A DNA stretch of 64,000 nt from Chionis minor (Eukaryota > Chordata > Aves > Charadriiformes > Chionididae). Positions within the stretch are counted from its first letter, which is position 1. Each line of letters starts with the position of its first letter. Below, piece by piece: positions 59,221 through 64,000 of the stretch. The translations under genes and the position numbers were made by a program. The notes beneath the pieces were generated by a model, which was not told the DNA's origin, did no database searches, and worked only from the letters and a program-made list of their open reading frames with translations. The DNA lies in NCBI GenBank assembly GCA_013398295.1, contig VZSF01004775.1:434001-498000 (forward strand), written 5' to 3'.

Positions 59221-60080
59221 CAGCACCTTTGGCCCGCTCTTAAACAAAACCTTGACCTATGCTGACATTTGAAAATTATATATTTAATTTCCACATGTGG
59301 CTTCATTCCTTGGCAGCATCCACACCACAAAGAGAGGCTGCTCTTGGTTTTAGCCAGGCTAGGAAAACCATAATTAGCATTGGAAGGTTCACAAAAATGT
59401 TCAATTTGTTATTAAATTGCCGACTCCATTTTACAAAGCACTTCTCCAAACCTCCACAGAATGAAAGCACAGGCAGAACGAAGTAGTCATTGGGAAAGGC
59501 TTTCGGCTCCTGCTGTGGACAAGCAGTTGCAAGCTGATGGGTTTGCAAGCCCCTTCCAACCAGAGGAAGCGGCAGCAGCGTCTGCTTACGGAGGAGCAGA
59601 CGGGCCCAGAGTCCTGGAACACCAAAGGTACCCATAACCTTTCGCAAAACCAACCTGGCTTTTGAGCAGCGCCATTAACCACAGCCCCCAGCCAGGCAAC
59701 AACGCACGGCACATACCATACAAAGGAGGGCACAGGGTGATCTAATGGAAGGGCACGAGTGAGGGAAAACATCGCCTACAATTCTTTTTTCTTAACCCCA
59801 TTTTTATCAAACCAGATTTTATCTTGCAATGCCTTTGCCCCTTTTATTTCATTTATATCAAGGGAGACAAAAAAAAAAGAGATAAAATTTGAGCCTTTCT
59901 GAAGTCATGCGAGTACCTCCGGGGAGGCTGGGGGAGCGTACATCTGCATTCGCTTTCATTTATTTGAATTAATCTTTAATAAATGGCAAGGGGCCCACGG
60001 TCTTGACTAAGGTTGGCAACGCGTCCAAACAATAACCGTCCAAAAGTTGTGTTGAACTATTCATCGGTGACATTTAGAAG
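59221..60080. other. AT-rich possible conserved noncoding segment
   Basis: Two patches (about 59260-59460 and 59790-60000) are rich in TAAT/ATTA-type and TTTATC motifs (for example TATATATTTAATTTCCACA, ACCATAATTAGCATTGG and TTAATCTTTAATAAATGG) within a GC-richer surround. This texture is common in enhancers, but it is only an impression. Confidence 0.2.
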
Positions 60081-63000
60081 CAAGCATTTCACAGCGCGGC
60101 CCCGGGGGCAGGGAGAGCCAACGCAGCAGACGCGTGGGGCACTGCAGCTCTTCAAAGGTCTCAGCTTGCGCCTGGCCACGGGCTGGTGCCGGGCACCAAG
60201 GCTCGTGGCTACAAAGGCACCATTTGTTTTTGGGGTCACCTGCAGCCTCCCCGATGGCAGTGGGGTGCTGCAGGAACCACGTGGGGCTGCACAGACAGTG
60301 CTGAAGCCACCGGGTAACGCATCTTTGTGCTCTGCTGCACACCCCTCCCTGAGCTCTCGGGCTGTCAGAGATGATCTTAACCTCCTCCTTACTTCATGAC
60401 AACATTCCCTGTCCCACCGTCCCTGTTTTTACCTAAGATCTCAGATTTAAAAAAAGATGATCCCTCTTCCCCATACCCAAGAGTCAGAGACTGATCACAC
60501 AAAGCATTTGGAAGAGGAGTCCCAAACGCAAGATTTCAGTGACATGATACAATGCTCCAAATTCACCTCTTGTTTGTTCAGTACGTGACATGTCTCTAAT
60601 GACTTGGAGATTAGCCTCGGAAAACCTTCTGAAATGCTTAAATGATCAAGTGACTGGACACATTCAGATGTCAGTACGAGCAGTTCAAACACCAGGGCCT
60701 AAATTCAGCAACAAAAGAAGAGAATTGCAGCGCTCCAGCTATCAGGACCAAGTATTTAGCATCAGCTTTGATAGAAACAACATGGGGAAAAAAAAAATCC
60801 ATAACTATCAAGCACCAGAAACATGAGACTTGCACATCTGATCCACAGACTTTCAGGCTTAAAGTTGCACCTCTGCTCATTTCCCTGGGGAACCACAGTT
60901 AAGCTGATTTATCAGCCCTGTTTTCTTCCAGCTCTCTTCATGCTTGCAAGTATCTTCTCCAACATGTGTCCCCTCTTGCCCTTTTTCTGTTAAATGAAAT
61001 TACTATCTCGGCTGGGATGAGTCACTGCCCAGCAGTTCACTTAAAGGAAAGCACCAAGAGTGGTTTTGCCTCATTTTCCTGTGGACTTTATTAATCAGTT
61101 CCTTCCCTCTTCTAAACAAAAGCAACAAAACAACAACAAAAAACCCCCCACCCCACTAATATAACACACACACACACTCTACGCTTTACACCTGCACTGA
61201 TGAGTTTCAACTTTATTTGCGATCCAGACATCCGCGCTCCTTTTCTCCTGACCCATCTCCCAAGCCCTTCCCAGGGCAGGTGGTTGAGTGCAGGCGGATG
61301 CACGCACTCATCCACATGCTGCTTAGAAAGGAGCTGGAGGAGCAGCCCGTGTCACTCCGGCTGGCTCTGCTGCCGAGCCTGAATCCACAGAGAAGGTCTA
61401 GCCAGTGCTTAATGCGCCGATGCTCTTAGTGCTTCACAATGCAACCTGAGCTTAGGCAGCCAGACCTGACAAGTTATGTCAGAGTGTCCGGCTGGCAGGA
61501 AGCACTTCCCAACAGAGATGGGCCAAAGCTGGCAAAAGGCAATTCAATATTGCAGCATCCAGGCACAGGGCTCAATCCAGACACACTACAGCCTGGGTGT
61601 TGGGAAGGCACCAGGCAGCACAAGTCACTGTTCCTGCTACCTCCAGGGGCCACAAAGGGCACCATATCTCTGGATATTCCCCACTGGTGCTGTCCTATGG
61701 AGAGACATGTGTCCCGTCTCCTGCCCTCCCAGTGTCCATCCAGAAGAAAGGCTTTGTAATGCCTTTTTGTGGAAAGCTGTTGTAGATTCACTGTCAACAC
61801 GTACCAGCTGAAGTTACAGCAGTAACTTTTGCTACTGCTCACCACCTAATGCCATGAGAGCAGAGAAACACCTCTTGGTAGAACCCCCCTTAGATCAAGC
61901 AAGCCACTACAGTGATGTACCTGTTGCAGTCTTTACCTCTCCTCTTACCTTGGCTCATGAAGACTCTGAAACTGCCCAGACCAGCAGCTGTGATATGGGG
62001 AACATGCAACAGGAAACACAAAGGGAGGAAAACGAGGTCCATAGCCAGACTTCTCCTTCCTTACCAGAATCTGGTTTACCTGCAAAATTTGGCACAGCAA
62101 GAGGCAGGCTGAGACTGTGATGCCTGAACGCAAGAAGCTGTACCTGCACATTCCCCAGCATCATGTCCACATGAACAAGGAGAGAAGACTTATGATGGAC
62201 ACACCAATGCAGACACCACATGGTTGCAGGCAACTCACAACAGCCACTTTCAGGACACAGGATGCAAGCGATAGGCCTACAGTTTTTCAGTATCAGCAGG
62301 TTTGTGTTAACCCCATCTACCTCAGTCCCATAAATCCTGGCACAACAAAACATCGCAACCTTTGCAATCCCAGCTGCAAGTCACAAGCTCAGCTCTAAGG
62401 TACACAGAGAAAAGGCATAAGAACTCATGAATAATGAAAATGTAAAAATGTGTAGCTGCATGGGGACACAGGGCAGAGGAAGAGAAGCGAGCCACCTGCA
62501 TGGTCACTGTGCAGGTCCTGGGAGGGCTCCTGCTGGTGAGGGTACAGGAGCTCCTGAAATCCTGGTAAAAAACCTTCTCTGGTCAAGTTACATAGCAGGG
62601 AAATGCAATGCGTGGGGAAAGCTGGACACACAGCTACTACCTCGTGCTTCTCATGTCACCAGGACTGCATCCAGTCTGGTTGTGGAGCTCGTATAAGCTT
62701 AGAAGCAGCTACAGGTGTTACCTCTGGCCAAATTCAGGGCAACAGAGCAGCCACCTTCTCCACGTTCATGTTTCTAAGAGGCATTGACCTCCTCCTGGCA
62801 GAGATAAGCACCTACACTCACTTACAGGTCTGCTCCTGCTCTGTCTCTCTTGAAGCGAGCCATGCACTGCCATAGATTGGTGAGGTTCTGCTGCAGAACA
62901 GACCAAGACAAGCCTGGAAAAGGGAAGGGGCCACTGCCCGTTCACAGGCAAGCCTGGTGCTGCATAAGGCAGCGCCAAACTGCCTTCAGCGAGGATGCCT

Positions 63001-64000
63001 TTTTGGATACCCCAACCAAGCACTCAGGATACCAGCACAGCTTATGTATGCTGTGCTGTACCCCTGAAATGCTGGCTTCCCAGGCAGGATGATGTGCTCA
63101 TGCAGGTCCACGGAGACCTGTTATCTGGGGGTACACAGCTAGTTCCAGCACACAGTTAGACTGCACACACCACTGACACCGTTGCTGAGTACAGTCCAGC
63201 ACCCACACATAAGAGCTGCTCCACAACAGCTGAGAGGGTCCTGCACCACCGCTGCTTGTGACTCCTACAGCAAACAACATTTGGGCAAGACTGAGAGGTG
63301 AGCAAGCCCTACCCCACCACCCCAGCACAGCTCTCCTTACTTCTCTCCTGGGCAGCTCATCCACAGTACGACGACACCAAAGCCTGCTGGTAACTATTCC
63401 AGAGAGTCTGCAGAGACCGTCTCTTCCCTAACTCTTCTCCTCAGAAGAGAGCTGATTTCCTGTGCTTTGATAGCCCTCCTCTGTAGCACCCTCCACCTGG
63501 ACCTGCTACCAGCTGCAGCAAGGTAAATACCTGAGCCACCAGCAACACTTTCTGGCTCCTGCTCATGGGCAGAGAAGAGCAGCTTAGCAACATCAGAAAC
63601 CACCTCATGCTCCTCCGTGCCTAGGATGTCACTACTAGAAACAGCTGTCCCTGCTGCCACTGTGCCTCGCAGGGCTCTGCATTTTATCCATGCATCCTCT
63701 ACATGGGGAGAAATTGCACTTGGAACTTTGTGGGCACCTGCCTGGAATTAGAGGCAGCTGTGAGCCTGCAGGATGGCATCAAGCAGGGTCAGAGTGGTGG
63801 TAGCAGCAGTCTGGGGCAGCAGCTTTGGGGAGTCTTTAAAGTTTGTTAGCCTTAAAGTTGCTGGGTTGTCTGAAAGCTGAGCTGATGCTCTGGCAATGTC
63901 CTTGGGAAAGGCAGCCTTCAGGAGCTCCTACCCTCCTCTGTTTATTCTGAAAACAGGATAAAATCAGCATCGCGGCTGTAGAGCTCTCCCATATCATGCT
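60081..64000. other. Intergenic region to window end
   Basis: Somewhat GC-richer. Contains a short (CA)n at about 61164-61180 next to an A/C-rich stretch. In human the next gene after KIF25 is FRMD1, on the opposite strand as I recall, but I could not recognise any of its exons here. Confidence 0.4.

Noticed and set aside
54816..64000. FRMD1 exons expected from human gene order
   Set aside because: I looked on both strands for FERM-like coding segments with splice sites and found none I could support.

Overview
This is vertebrate nuclear DNA, most likely from a bird. The genes are split by large introns with GT/AG borders, one CpG island is present, and almost all recognisable repeats are CR1 LINE fragments. 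CR1 is also abundant in crocodilians and turtles, so another sauropsid is not excluded and no species is assigned.

Layout. (1) 1-2200: the last coding exon (34-178) and 3' UTR of AFDN (afadin), + strand; the rest of the gene lies before the window. (2) 2200-8400: intergenic, with CR1 copies in both orientations. (3) 8420-9130: CpG island promoter. (4) 8919-54690: complete KIF25, a kinesin-14 family motor, + strand. I could trace 16 coding exons whose phases all agree, giving one open frame of 611 codons plus stop (1836 nt). It has an N-terminal coiled-coil-like stalk, a kinesin-14 neck and a C-terminal motor domain with intact P-loop and switch II. (5) 54800-64000: no gene I can support. AFDN followed by KIF25 in the same direction matches the amniote gene order I remember (human 6q27), which supports both names.

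Afadin is a junctional F-actin/nectin adaptor. KIF25 is described in human cells as a minus-end-directed tetrameric kinesin that restrains centrosome separation. The two are neighbours, not a functional unit.

Points worth a second look: a near-perfect 35-bp palindrome in KIF25 intron 2; two long inverted CR1 copies flanking the exons that carry the P-loop, which could drive exon circularisation; a CR1 ending within about 35 bp of the acceptor of exon 15; a His in place of the usual switch I Asn; a Ser/Arg-rich insert before switch II; an out-of-phase exon-like segment with a CPIC motif at 38.1 kb; and tandem CR1 3' ends in intron 1. I found no convincing new biological system. The window is a conserved locus with some unusual local structure.
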